From an uncultured Candidatus Entotheonella sp. (GTDB taxonomy: Bacteria > Tectomicrobia > Entotheonellia > Entotheonellales > Entotheonellaceae), in contig OY282375.1 of NCBI GenBank assembly GCA_958295825.1, positions 3,271,489 to 3,335,488 on the forward strand: a stretch of DNA of 64,000 nt, given 5' to 3'. Position 1 is the first letter of the stretch. Each line of letters starts with the position of its first letter. The translations under genes were made by a program, and so were the position numbers. Below are positions 30,340-39,485 of the stretch, piece after piece. The notes below the pieces were generated by a model. That model did not search any database, had not been told where the DNA came from, and was given only the letters and a program-made list of their open reading frames with translations.

Positions 30340-30500
30340 CCCTTGACGAATTCCGGCAGTCGTCTTCCCGAAAGCTTACGTCATGCACCCAAGGGAGCGA
30401 ATTCTCGCTACCCCAGCGCTGCCGTACCGCTTGCGCAAAACGCGCCGCATCACACCCAAGCGAGGGTCAGAAAATAACGCCGCTCACGTCTCACCGATTT
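30340..30500 (-). pseudogene. ISAs1-type transposase C-terminal fragment
   Basis: The minus strand reads DAARFAQAVRQRWGSENSL then PWVHDVSFREDDCR, matching the ISAs1 C-terminal signature (HWGIENSLHWVLDVxFREDDxR). A preceding RRYFLTL piece is in a different frame, so at least one frameshift exists. Both ends are truncated. Confidence 0.65.
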
Positions 30501-30600
30501 ATCCTTGCGCACCCCCTTCAAGGCCCCGGGCTTGCGCCAACTGCCGCCAGTCGCCCGGCAGGAACGACGCCAGTCCGTCCCAGTCCGCGTTCATTTTCAT
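30499..30600 (-). pseudogene. Short N-terminal fragment resembling an IS4-type transposase
   Basis: A 33-codon frame starting MKMNADWDGLASFLPGDWRQ and stopping after GLEGGAQG. The W-x-x-L-x-x-FLPxxWxxLA pattern resembles the N-terminus of IS4-like transposases; no downstream domain follows. It could equally be a chance frame. Confidence 0.3.
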
Positions 30601-30858
30601 GCTGCCTCCATGACACTCGTGTGTTCACAACAGGAAACCACGACATGGAAAACATGTTGGCGCTTATGACCCTGAAGCCCTGACCTCCCTGCATCCTCAC
30701 GGGGCGCTTTTCGTTTTGTGCGGAACAAGCGGCCATTTCCCGGTTTTCCCTGGCGCACACATTGGTCCTCGATTGCGCCCCGACCCACCGAGACCGCGCC
30801 CCTGGACGCAGACGCCGGCAGTCTCGAACAATTGTCTCTGTTCCATACCCCCGACTTC

Positions 30859-31962
30859 TCACTTTCCGAAAGCATGGCGCTCCGGGGTTTGCTTGAGCGG
30901 CAGGTTCACGGTCTCGCCCGACAGCGCCGAGGCATAAATCGCCAGAATGATCTCCACGGACTTGCGCGCTTCGACGCCATCCACGAGCAACGGCGTCTTG
31001 CCCCCCAGGTGGCGCACGAAGTTCTCAAACTGCAACTGGTGCCCCTCGGTGCCGATGGAGGTGGGGCTGCCCGCGCCCCAGCGTGAGGTCTTCTGGGACT
31101 GCGGCCCCAGCGTGCGGCGAATGCGCGCATCGGTCGATTTCTTGTCCACAAAATCCCAGTGCGCCAACTCCCCGCCACGCAGGCACACCGAGCCGCCCGT
31201 TCCCACGATATGAATCTCATTCGGCCAGCCCGGCCACACCGCGGTGGAGCCGATGATAGTGCCCAAGGCGCCTGATTTGTATCGCACCGCTGCCACCGCG
31301 GTGTCCTCGACGTCGATGCGTTTGTGCGCCAGATTGCCCGCCAGGGCGTGCACGGAGCGAATCGGCCCCGCCAGCCATTGCAGCAGGTCGATGGTGTGGA
31401 TGGACTGGTTCATCAAAGCGCCGCCGCCGTCCAGTTCCCAGGTGCCGCGCCAAGCCCCCGAGTCGTAATACGCCTGGGTGCGGTGCCAGGGGATGATGGC
31501 GTTGCAAACCGTCAGCTTGCCGAATCGCCCCGCGTCAAGCGCCCTCTTAATCGCCTGAACCGCCGTCCCGGTGCGGCTCTGGAAAATACCGCCCAACTGC
31601 ACACCGGCCCGCTTACAGGCGCGAATCATTTGTGAACAGCGCTCCAGCGTTATCTCCAGCGGTTTTTCGCAGATGACGTGCTTCCCGGCCTTGGCGGCGG
31701 CCGCCACCGGCTCCAGATGCGCGCCGGAGGGCGTGGCGATGACCACCACGTCAAGGTCCGGGTGCTTGAGGAAGGCATCGTAGTCGCCGACGTACAGGTC
31801 GACGCCGCAGCGCCGGGCCAGCGCCTCGGCATTGTTACCGCCGCTGTTGGAAAAAAGGCAGGCGAGATGCCCGCCGCGCATGTCCTGAATGGCACGGGCA
31901 TGAAAGTCGGCGATGACACCGAGGCCAACGACGCCGAAACCAAAACTCCGTGAACTTGCCAT
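30859..31962 (-). CDS. Gfo/Idh/MocA-family NAD(P)-dependent oxidoreductase
   Basis: 367 residues from ATG 31962 (GAGGAG 9 nt upstream). N-terminal Rossmann motif GVVGLGVIADFHARAI, the family motif EKPLEITLERC (Lys of EKP is catalytic), and GGGALMNQSIHTIDLLQWLAG (the G-G-G-x-L-x-D/N-x-G/S-x-H signature). Acts on a sugar, inositol or related polyol; the substrate cannot be deduced. It lies 41 bp after the MurA gene on the same strand, so probably in that transcription unit. Confidence 0.92.
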   Translation of the reverse strand: MASSRSFGFGVVGLGVIADFHARAIQDMRGGHLACLFSNSGGNNAEALARRCGVDLYVGDYDAFLKHPDLDVVVIATPSGAHLEPVAAAAKAGKHVICEKPLEITLERCSQMIRACKRAGVQLGGIFQSRTGTAVQAIKRALDAGRFGKLTVCNAIIPWHRTQAYYDSGAWRGTWELDGGGALMNQSIHTIDLLQWLAGPIRSVHALAGNLAHKRIDVEDTAVAAVRYKSGALGTIIGSTAVWPGWPNEIHIVGTGGSVCLRGGELAHWDFVDKKSTDARIRRTLGPQSQKTSRWGAGSPTSIGTEGHQLQFENFVRHLGGKTPLLVDGVEARKSVEIILAIYASALSGETVNLPLKQTPERHAFGK

Positions 31963-32003
31963 AGAGTAAGACTCCTCTGCCGATTATTCCCTGAAGGTCG
32001 CGT

Positions 32004-33287
32004 TTACGCTTGCCGCCGCTCGATACGCGCCCCGAGGGCCTGCAGGCGTTTTTCGAGTTGTTCGTACCCGCGGTCGATCTGGCTGATGTTGTGAATGCTG
32101 CTGACGCCGTCGGCCGCCAGCGCGGCGATGAGCAGCGCCATGCCGGCGCGGATGTCCGGCGAAATGAGGGTTTCGCCGTGCAAATGGGACGGGCCAATTA
32201 CCACGGCGCGATGCGGGTCGCACAGCACGATGTTGGCGCCCATTTCGATAAGGCGGTCGACGAACACCAAGCGACGGTCGAACATCTTCTGGTGAATCAG
32301 CACGGTGCCGCGCGCCTGCGTGGCGACCACCAGGGCGATGCTGATCAGATCGGGCGGAAAGCCCGGCCACGGCATGTCGTCGATTTTCGGCATGGCGCCG
32401 TCAAACTCACTGCGCACACACAAGTCCTGTTCTGCCGGGATAACGATGTCGTCCCTCTCGTCGTACCACGTCGCTCCCAGGCGCGCGAAAACGATGCGGG
32501 TCATGCGATGCTCGCGCGGGCGCGCTTGACGAATACGAAGTTCCGAGCCGGTCATTGCCGCCAGTGCAATCAGGGAACCGACTTCCATGTAATCGGGCCC
32601 AATGGCGTAGGTTGTACCCCGCAGACTGCTGACGCCGCGAATCACCAAACTGTTGCTGCCGATGCCCTCGATGTCGGCGCCCATGGCGTTCAGGCAATGG
32701 CACACGTCCTGCACGTGCGGCTCGCACGCGGCGTTGCCCAAGAGCGTGGTGCCCTCGGCGAGCACGGCGGCAAGCAGCGCCTGCTCGGTGCCGGTGACGC
32801 TCATCTCATCCAGAAATATGTCGGCGCCGCGCAGCCGCTCGGCCTTCAGGATGAAACGGTCGGTGGTGACCTCGATATCGGCGCCCAGGGCTTGCAGGGC
32901 AAGCAGGTGGGTATCGAGACGCCGCCTCCCGATGCGGTCGCCGCCCGGTCGCCCAATGGTCACGAAACCGCGCCGTGCCAGCAGTGGTCCGGCGAACAAT
33001 GGCGCCGTGCGGATTTGGCGGCACAGATCGAGGTCGGGCTGGTTATCGCCTACGGTGCAGGCCTGGAGGGTGCAGTGCCCGTCGGGGCTCAGGTGCGTAT
33101 CGACCCCCAGGCGATTGAGGAGGACGGCCTTGGTGCGGACATCGCCAATGTTGGGGACGTTGTGCAAATGCAGCGGCTCGTAAGTCAGCAGGCTGGCCGC
33201 CATCAGGGGCAAGGCAGCGTTCTTGTTTCCAGCAGGGGTGATGGTTCCCTTGAGCTGATGCCCGCCCTCGATGTGGAAGTACTCCAT
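32004..33287 (-). CDS. murA: UDP-N-acetylglucosamine 1-carboxyvinyltransferase with Asp at the Cys115 position
   Basis: 427 residues from ATG 33287 ([20 protein letters not shown] 5 nt upstream). The frame is open 101 codons further upstream but that part is not MurA-like. Lys and Asn of [12 protein letters not shown] match the E. coli Lys22-Asn23 pair. The flexible loop reads [15 protein letters not shown] where most MurA have PGGCxIGxRPVDLH, so the residue alkylated by fosfomycin is Asp. This natural substitution occurs in mycobacteria, chlamydiae and Borrelia and gives fosfomycin insensitivity. Residues [13 protein letters not shown] and the [13 protein letters not shown]-terminus are typical. 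First committed step of peptidoglycan synthesis. A second murA elsewhere cannot be excluded. Confidence 0.92.
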   Translation of the reverse strand: MEYFHIEGGHQLKGTITPAGNKNAALPLMAASLLTYEPLHLHNVPNIGDVRTKAVLLNRLGVDTHLSPDGHCTLQACTVGDNQPDLDLCRQIRTAPLFAGPLLARRGFVTIGRPGGDRIGRRRLDTHLLALQALGADIEVTTDRFILKAERLRGADIFLDEMSVTGTEQALLAAVLAEGTTLLGNAACEPHVQDVCHCLNAMGADIEGIGSNSLVIRGVSSLRGTTYAIGPDYMEVGSLIALAAMTGSELRIRQARPREHRMTRIVFARLGATWYDERDDIVIPAEQDLCVRSEFDGAMPKIDDMPWPGFPPDLISIALVVATQARGTVLIHQKMFDRRLVFVDRLIEMGANIVLCDPHRAVVIGPSHLHGETLISPDIRAGMALLIAALAADGVSSIHNISQIDRGYEQLEKRLQALGARIERRQA

Positions 33288-33399
33288 AGTGTTCCTGTCG
33301 GCTGCCTGCCGCCGGCGAGGTGAAGGGATTGGATCACGGATTTTATGGGGCGACGGCATAGATTGACAGATGCCAACCGTTTCGTAGCCCGTCTGTTCA

Positions 33400-36300
33400 C
33401 TACTGGGAAAGGGCGTCGACTCGCTGACCCAAGGTGTCGATTTGTCCCTGCATGACGTTGAGGCGCTGGCTCTGTGCCATTTCCTCGGCCTGCGCCGCTT
33501 CATCGTGGGCAGCGAGGGCCGCCGCCTGTTGGGCCAAGTCAGCAAGTTGGGCGCTCTGGGCGGCCTCCTCAGCTTGGGCTGTCTCGTCATTGGCGGCTAA
33601 GGCCGCGGCCTGCTGGGCCAAGTCGCCGATCTGCTGTGCCAAGTCGGCAAGTTGGGCGCTCTGATCGGCTTCCTCAGCCTGTGCCGTTTCGTCATTGGCG
33701 GCCAAGACTGCGGCCTGCTGGCCTAGGGTGTCGATTTGTCCTTGCATGACGTTGAGGCGCTGGCTCTGCGCCATTTCCTCTACCTGTGCTGCTTCATCGT
33801 GGGCGGCAAAGGTCTCGGCCTGCTGTGCCAAGTCGTCGATTTGCTGTGCCAAGTCGGCAAGTTGGGCGCTCTGATCGGCTTCCTCAGCCTGTGCCGTTTC
33901 GTCATTGGCGGCCAAGACTGCGGCCTGCTGGCCCAGGGTGTCGATTTGTCCCTGCATGACGTTGAGGCGCTGGCTCTGCGCCATTTCCTCAGCCTGTGCT
34001 GCTTCATCGTGGGCGGCAAAGGTCTCGGCCTGCTGTGCCAAGTCGTCGATTTGCTGTGCCAAGTCGGCAAGTTGGGCGCTCTGATCGGCTTCCTCAGCCT
34101 GTGCCGTTTCGTCATTGGCGGCCAAGACTGCGGCCTGCTGGCCCAGGGTGTCGATTTGTCCCTGCATGACGTTGAGGCGCTGGCCCTGCGCCATTTCCTC
34201 AGCCTGTGCTGCTTCATCGTGAGCAGCGAGGGTCGCCGTCTGTTGGGTCAAGTCGGCAAGTTGGGCGTTCTGGGCGGCCTCCTCAGCTTGGGCTGTCTCG
34301 TCATTGGCGGCTAAGGCCGCGGCCTGCTGGGCCAAGTCGGCCAGTTGGGCGCTCTGATCGGCTTCCTCAGCCTGTGCCGTTTCGTCATTGGCGGCCAAGA
34401 CTGCGGCCTGCTGGCCCAGGGTGTCGATTTGTCCCTGCATGACGTTGAGGCGCTGGCTCTGCGCCATTTCCTCTACCTGTGCTGCTTCATCGTGAGCAGC
34501 GAGGGTCGCCGTCTGTTGGGTCAAGTCGGCAAGTTGGGCGTTCTGGGCGGCCTCCTCAGCTTGGGCTGCCTCGTCATTGGCGGCTAAGGCCACGGCCTGC
34601 TGGGCCAAGTCGTCGATTTGTCCCTGCATGACGTTGAGGCGCTGGCTCTGCGCCATTTCCTCAGCCTGTGCTGCTTCATCGTGGGCGGCAAGCGCCGTAG
34701 CCTGCTGGCTCAGGTCGCCGATCTGCTGTGCCAAGTCGGCAAGTTGGGTGCTCTGGGCCTCCTCCTCCGCTTGGGCTGACTCGTCATTGGCGGCCAAGTC
34801 GTCGATTTGCTGGGCCAAGTCGGCCAGTTGGGCGCTCTGATCGGCTTCCTCAGCCTGTGCTGCTTCATCGTGGGCAGCGAGGGTCGCCGTCTGTTGGGTC
34901 AAGTCGGCAAGTTGGGCGTTCTGGGCGGCCTCCTCAGCTTGGGCTGTCTCGTCATTGGCGGCTAAGGCCGCGGCCTGCTGGGCCAAGTCGCCGATCTGCT
35001 GTGCCAAGTCGGCAAGTTGGGCGCTCTGATCGGCTTCCTCAGCCTGTGCCGTTTCGTCATTGGCGGCCAAGACTGCGGCCTGCTGGCCTAGGGTGTCGAT
35101 TTGTCCTTGCATGACGTTGAGGCGCTGGCTCTGCGCCATTTCCTCTACCTGTGCTGCTTCATCGTGGGCGGCAAAGGTCTCGGCCTGCTGTGCCAAGTCG
35201 TCGATTTGCTGTGCCAAGTCGGCAAGTTGGGCGCTCTGATCGGCTTCCTCAGCCTGTGCCGTTTCGTCATTGGCGGCCAAGGCTGCGACCTGCTGGCCCA
35301 GGGTGTCGATTTGTCCTTGCATGACGTTGAGGCGCTGGCTCTGCGCCATTTCCTCTACCTGTGCTGCTTCATCGTGGGCGGCAAAGGTCTCGGCCTGCTG
35401 TGCCAAGTCGTCGATTTGCTGTGCCAAGTCGGCAAGTTGGGCGCTCTGATCGGCTTCCTCAGCCTGTGCCGTTTCGTCATTGGCGGCCAAGACTGCGGCC
35501 TGCTGGGCCAGGGTGTCGATTTGTCCCTGCATGACGTTGAGGCGCTGGCTCTGCGCCATTTCCTCAGCCTGTGCTGCTTCATCGTGAGCAGCGAGGGTCG
35601 CCGTCTGTTGGGTCAAGTCGGCAAGTTGGGCGTTCTGGGCGGCCTCCTCAGCTTGGGCTGTCTCGTCATTGGCGGCTAAGGCCGCGGCCTGCTGGGCCAA
35701 GGTGTCGATTTGTCCTTGCATGACGTTGAGGCGCTGGCTCTGCGCCATTTCCTCTACCTGTGCTGCTTCATCGTGGGCGGCAAAGGTCTCGGCCTGCTGG
35801 GCCAAGTCGTCGATTTGCTGTGCCAAGTCGGCAAGTTGGGCGCTCTGATCGGCTTCCTCAGCCTGTGCCGTTTCGTCATTGGCGGCCAAGACTGCGGCCT
35901 GCTGGCCTAGGGTGTCGATTTGTCCTTGCATGACGTTGAGGCGCTGGCTCTGCGCCATTTCCTCAGCCTGTGCTGCTTCGTCGTTGGCGGCAAAGGTCTC
36001 GGCCTGCTGGGCCAAGTCGTCGATTTGCTGTGCCAAGTCGGCAAGTTGGGCGCTCTGATCGGCTTCCTCAGCCTGTGCCGTTTCGTCATTGGCGGCCAAG
36101 GCTGCGACCTGCTGGCCCAGGGTGTCGATTTGTCCCTGCATGACGTTGAGGCGCTGGCTCTGCGCCATTTCCTCAGCCTGTGCTGCTTCGTCGTTGGCGG
36201 CAAAGGTCTCGGCCTGCTGCGCCAAGTCTGCCAGTTGGGCGTTCTGGGCGGCTTCGTCTTCGGCCGACGCAAATGCCCCCATCTGGGCTTCCAAGGCGGC

Positions 36301-37146
36301 CAGGTCATCATGGGTGGCCAAAGCATCCAACTGGGCTGCCAAGGCATCCAGGTCTCCCGCACTCGCCTCATCCGCACTCGCGAACTCGTCGGCGCGCTCA
36401 CTCAGGGAAACAAGCTGCTCCTGAATAGCAGAAATCTGCTCGCTCTGAGCATCTTCCTCAGCTTGTGCTGCTTCATCGTTAGCGGCAAAAGTCGCAGCCT
36501 GCTGGCTCAGGCCGTCGATTTGCTGCACCAAGTCTGCCAGTTGGGCGTTCTGGGCGGCTTCGTCTTCGGCCGACGCAAATGCCCCCATCTGGGCTTCCAA
36601 GGCGGCCAAGTCGTCCTGGGTGGCCAGAGCATCCAACTGGGCTGCCAAGGCATCCAGGTCTCCCGCACTCGCCTCATCCGCACTCGCGAACTCGTCGGCG
36701 CGCTCGCTCAGGGAAACAAGCTGCTCCTGAATAGCAGAAATCTGCTCGCTCTGGGCGTCCTCCTCGGCCTGCGTCGTTGCATCATTGGCGGCAAAGGTCG
36801 TGGCCTGCTGGTTCAGGGCCTCGATCTGCTGCGTCACAGCGGCCAGTTGTTCGCTCAGACGCCCATCGAGGGCGCCGAGTTTGTCGGCCTGCTCGGTCAC
36901 GCTCGTCGCGGTCGCCAGTCCGGCCAATTGCTCGCTGGTGGCGGCTTTTCTAAATCCGTCCGACAGTTCCGCCATGCGCACCTCATTCGCGTCCATATTG
37001 GAGGCGTTCTGGCCGAAGCGCCGTTCGACGGCGATGACGTATATCACCAGGAAAATGACAATGGCGAGAAGGGCTAACGTGACGGCCCGATTGAACAGCG
37101 GCCCCAAGAAGGACGACATCTGCGAACTTCCTCTCTCCTGCGTCAT
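33400..37146 (-). CDS. 1248-residue membrane-anchored repetitive coiled-coil protein
   Basis: The ATG at 37146 has GGAG 7 nt upstream and overlaps the stop of the preceding 44-codon frame by ATGA; a second ATG at residue 10 ([10 protein letters not shown]) is also possible. Residues about 18-40 ([20 protein letters not shown]) form one transmembrane helix. The remaining roughly 1200 residues are a coiled coil built mainly of two alternating 35-residue modules (five heptads each): one around [20 protein letters not shown], the other around [20 protein letters not shown]. Shortened 28-residue (four-heptad) versions also occur. There are roughly 30 modules, nearly identical at DNA level. An N-terminal third carries a distinct longer repeat ([20 protein letters not shown]). 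The composition is acidic, Ala/Gln-rich and Cys-free. Likely a long envelope filament or spacer; function unknown. The final heptads end QRVDALSQ. Confidence 0.85.
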   Translation of the reverse strand: MTQERGSSQMSSFLGPLFNRAVTLALLAIVIFLVIYVIAVERRFGQNASNMDANEVRMAELSDGFRKAATSEQLAGLATATSVTEQADKLGALDGRLSEQLAAVTQQIEALNQQATTFAANDATTQAEEDAQSEQISAIQEQLVSLSERADEFASADEASAGDLDALAAQLDALATQDDLAALEAQMGAFASAEDEAAQNAQLADLVQQIDGLSQQAATFAANDEAAQAEEDAQSEQISAIQEQLVSLSERADEFASADEASAGDLDALAAQLDALATHDDLAALEAQMGAFASAEDEAAQNAQLADLAQQAETFAANDEAAQAEEMAQSQRLNVMQGQIDTLGQQVAALAANDETAQAEEADQSAQLADLAQQIDDLAQQAETFAANDEAAQAEEMAQSQRLNVMQGQIDTLGQQAAVLAANDETAQAEEADQSAQLADLAQQIDDLAQQAETFAAHDEAAQVEEMAQSQRLNVMQGQIDTLAQQAAALAANDETAQAEEAAQNAQLADLTQQTATLAAHDEAAQAEEMAQSQRLNVMQGQIDTLAQQAAVLAANDETAQAEEADQSAQLADLAQQIDDLAQQAETFAAHDEAAQVEEMAQSQRLNVMQGQIDTLGQQVAALAANDETAQAEEADQSAQLADLAQQIDDLAQQAETFAAHDEAAQVEEMAQSQRLNVMQGQIDTLGQQAAVLAANDETAQAEEADQSAQLADLAQQIGDLAQQAAALAANDETAQAEEAAQNAQLADLTQQTATLAAHDEAAQAEEADQSAQLADLAQQIDDLAANDESAQAEEEAQSTQLADLAQQIGDLSQQATALAAHDEAAQAEEMAQSQRLNVMQGQIDDLAQQAVALAANDEAAQAEEAAQNAQLADLTQQTATLAAHDEAAQVEEMAQSQRLNVMQGQIDTLGQQAAVLAANDETAQAEEADQSAQLADLAQQAAALAANDETAQAEEAAQNAQLADLTQQTATLAAHDEAAQAEEMAQGQRLNVMQGQIDTLGQQAAVLAANDETAQAEEADQSAQLADLAQQIDDLAQQAETFAAHDEAAQAEEMAQSQRLNVMQGQIDTLGQQAAVLAANDETAQAEEADQSAQLADLAQQIDDLAQQAETFAAHDEAAQVEEMAQSQRLNVMQGQIDTLGQQAAVLAANDETAQAEEADQSAQLADLAQQIGDLAQQAAALAANDETAQAEEAAQSAQLADLAQQAAALAAHDEAAQAEEMAQSQRLNVMQGQIDTLGQRVDALSQ

Positions 37147-37277
37147 ACCTGTTCTCCTTTACGCGATGAGGCGTGAGAACCGCCGTCGTCTCGCCGCGGC
37201 GGGAAAGATCGCCGGACCGCCGGAATGACGGCCATTAGAATTGCCAGGAAAGCCAGCGCCGTGAAGAAAGTGCGCAT
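37143..37277 (-). CDS. 44-residue single-span membrane microprotein (putative)
   Basis: ATG at 37275-37277, TGA at 37143-37145 overlapping the start of the giant coiled-coil gene (ATGA). It begins MRTFFTALAFLAILMAVIPA, one hydrophobic helix, followed by a basic, Arg/Ser-rich tail (VRRSFPPRRDDGGSHASSRK). It starts 16 bp after the DUF1501 stop. AGGAG lies 13 nt upstream, longer than ideal. The main support is the stop/start overlap and the compact operon spacing. It could instead be leader sequence used only for coupling. Confidence 0.45.
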   Translation of the reverse strand: MRTFFTALAFLAILMAVIPAVRRSFPPRRDDGGSHASSRKGEQV

Positions 37278-37293
37278 ACCGGCCCGGGTGCTC

Positions 37294-38427
37294 CTAGTTG
37301 AGGTTCAGGCAGCCGAGCTTTTCATACGTGCCGTTGACGATCGGCTTGGCTTCGACCGCCATCCAGTCCTCCAGAATCTCCGTGTACACGGAGCGAAAAT
37401 CAAGGTTGAAGGCCAAGTCGCCCTCAACCAGCTTGTCGTCGTCCAGGGAGGGGTATTCGCTGTAGTGCCCGCCCTTGACGCGGTCGCCGATGAGGAATGC
37501 CACGCCCCCGGAGCCGTGGTCGGTGCCGTTGCCGTTGTCTTTCACCCGGCGGCCGAACTCCGAGAACACGAAGATCAGCACGTCGTCGCTGGCGTCGTGC
37601 GTTTTCAGGTCGGTGTGCAGGTCGCGGATGCCGCCCGCCACGTCGTCCCACAGCTTGGCCTGCAGCGCCACCTCGTTGGTGTGCGTGTCGAAGCTGCCGT
37701 GCTGGGTGTAGCAAATGCGTGTGCCGACGTCGGCCAGCAGCACCTGCGCGGCGCTCTTGGCGCTCTTGGCGAAGGGGTTGCTACCATATTGGACCGTCGA
37801 GGCGTATTTCTGCGGCACGGATCTGAGGATGTCAGCGCCGCGCAGCGCGTCCAGGCCGGTCTTGCTCAAGTAATCCATCACCGGCCCATTGCCGAGCGCG
37901 CGGCTGTACATGTCGCGGAACGCGTCCAACGCCTGCGAGCGCTGCGCGGCCGTATCGATGTGATTGAGCAGGCCGTAGTTATCAAGGTCGGTCACCGAGG
38001 CCACCGGCGCGCCCAGGGTCACCAGCGCCCGCGGCAGGGCGGCGGCAAAATTGACGGCGATGACGACGTTGTCGCCGTCCGGCGTCATGTCGCGGATGGC
38101 CTGCCCCAGCCAGCCCTTGTCGCCCACCTTGGTCGGCTCGGCGGTGTGCCAGATGTCCATGGAGCGGAAGTGCGACCGGTTGGGTTGCGGGTAGCCGACG
38201 CCGTGGATGATGGCCACCTTGCCCTCGTCGTACAGGTCCTTGACGGGCTGCATGGAGGGATTGAGGCCGTAGCCGTTGTCGAACGGGATGATCTGGTCTT
38301 CCGACAGCCGCACGTTCGGCCGGTTGTCGATGTAGCGCGGGTTGTCGTACGGTACCACGCAGTTGAGGTAGTCATTGCCGCCGGAGAGTTGCACCACCAC
38401 CAGCTTGCGGTTCTTTGCGTCACCCAT
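37294..38427 (-). CDS. DUF1501 protein (sulfatase-like fold)
   Basis: 377 residues from ATG 38427 with AAGGAAGG upstream. Starts KLVVVQLSGGNDYLNCVVPY with KVAIIHGVGYPQPNRSHFRSMDIWHTAEP, then HGSFDTHTNEVALQAKLWDD, VFSEFGRRVKDNGNGTDHGSGG and AFLIGDRVKGGHY, all DUF1501 landmarks. Many relatives have a Tat signal at the N-terminus; none is visible here, so it may be cytoplasmic or exported with a partner. DUF1501 typically pairs with DUF1800, as in this cluster. Biochemical role not established. Confidence 0.93.
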   Translation of the reverse strand: MGDAKNRKLVVVQLSGGNDYLNCVVPYDNPRYIDNRPNVRLSEDQIIPFDNGYGLNPSMQPVKDLYDEGKVAIIHGVGYPQPNRSHFRSMDIWHTAEPTKVGDKGWLGQAIRDMTPDGDNVVIAVNFAAALPRALVTLGAPVASVTDLDNYGLLNHIDTAAQRSQALDAFRDMYSRALGNGPVMDYLSKTGLDALRGADILRSVPQKYASTVQYGSNPFAKSAKSAAQVLLADVGTRICYTQHGSFDTHTNEVALQAKLWDDVAGGIRDLHTDLKTHDASDDVLIFVFSEFGRRVKDNGNGTDHGSGGVAFLIGDRVKGGHYSEYPSLDDDKLVEGDLAFNLDFRSVYTEILEDWMAVEAKPIVNGTYEKLGCLNLN

Positions 38428-38462
38428 TATGGCCTTCCTTCTCGATCAGTATGGTTGCTGCC

Positions 38463-39470
38463 TTACGCCTTTTCATAGACCTGGAAGCGATGCCGGCTGG
38501 TCTCCAGGACGTAAACGCGCCCGTCATCGTCCAGCACGACGTCGACCGGATCCCAGAAGTACGGCTCGATGCGCGCCGACACCTCGTTGGCATCGGCGGT
38601 ATCGACGTCGAACACCGGCACGTACGTAGCGCGCGCCGCCAACTCGTCGGCGTTGGCCGCGATGTATTCCTGCGCCCACGGCGACAACTTGGCTTCGCCC
38701 CGGAGTTGCAACAAGTAATTGCCGGCGGCATCGAGCACCTGCACCCGCTGGTTGCCCCAATCGGCGATGTAGAGATTGCCGTCGGCGTCCACCGCCAGCC
38801 CCGAGGGCCGGTTGAACTGCCCGTCGCCGTCGCCCGAGGCGCCGAATTTAGCCACGAACGCGCCGTCCGGCGTGAATTTCTGGATGCGGTCGTTGCGCCA
38901 ATCGGCCACGTACAGGAAGCCCTCGCGGTCCTGCGTGATGCCCCACGGCAGGTTGAACTGGCCGTCGCCGTCGCCATAGGCGCCCCAGGCACCGAGGCTC
39001 TGGCCGTGGCGGGTGAATTTCTGGATACGGTGGTTGCGGTGATCCACCATCAGCAGGTTGTCATCGGCATCGAACAACAGGCCGGACGGCCCGTCGAACT
39101 CACCGGCAGCGCTGCCCTTGGTGCCCCAGGTGCTCTGCACGGCGCCGTCGCGGCCGTAGATTGTGACCCGTTGCAGGTAATCGTCGGCGAGGTATAGCTT
39201 GTCGTCGCGGTCCAGAGCCAGGGCGGTCGGCCAGATCATGTTGCCCGGCTCCTGGCCGTAGCCGCCGATTTGCCCGGAGAATTCGTGCCCCCGGGTGACC
39301 ATCTGAATGCCGACGATGTCCAACGCCTGCGTGTTGCTGCGGCTGACCACGAAGATGCGGCCGTCGCCGCGGATAACCATCGCCATCGGCAGGTGAAAGC
39401 CACGCCCGCCCTGATCGGCGACGAAGCCGATGGTGTCGGTATATTGCAATTGGAACGTTGCGGTTGTCAT
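38463..39470 (-). CDS. NHL-repeat six-bladed beta-propeller protein
   Basis: 335 residues made of repeated blades of about 47 residues: GxFxxPxGLAxDxxGNLYIADxxNxRVQxF, for example GQFNRPSGLAVDADGNLYIA and GQFNLPWGITQDREGFLYVA. No signal peptide. Beta-propellers of this type bind protein or ligand partners or act as lyases; no catalytic set is obvious. It lies between the DUF1800 and DUF1501 genes with 15-bp and 35-bp gaps, so it is a probable third component of that unit. Confidence 0.9.
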   Translation of the reverse strand: MTTATFQLQYTDTIGFVADQGGRGFHLPMAMVIRGDGRIFVVSRSNTQALDIVGIQMVTRGHEFSGQIGGYGQEPGNMIWPTALALDRDDKLYLADDYLQRVTIYGRDGAVQSTWGTKGSAAGEFDGPSGLLFDADDNLLMVDHRNHRIQKFTRHGQSLGAWGAYGDGDGQFNLPWGITQDREGFLYVADWRNDRIQKFTPDGAFVAKFGASGDGDGQFNRPSGLAVDADGNLYIADWGNQRVQVLDAAGNYLLQLRGEAKLSPWAQEYIAANADELAARATYVPVFDVDTADANEVSARIEPYFWDPVDVVLDDDGRVYVLETSRHRFQVYEKA

Positions 39471-39485
39471 GCCCTGGATACTCCC

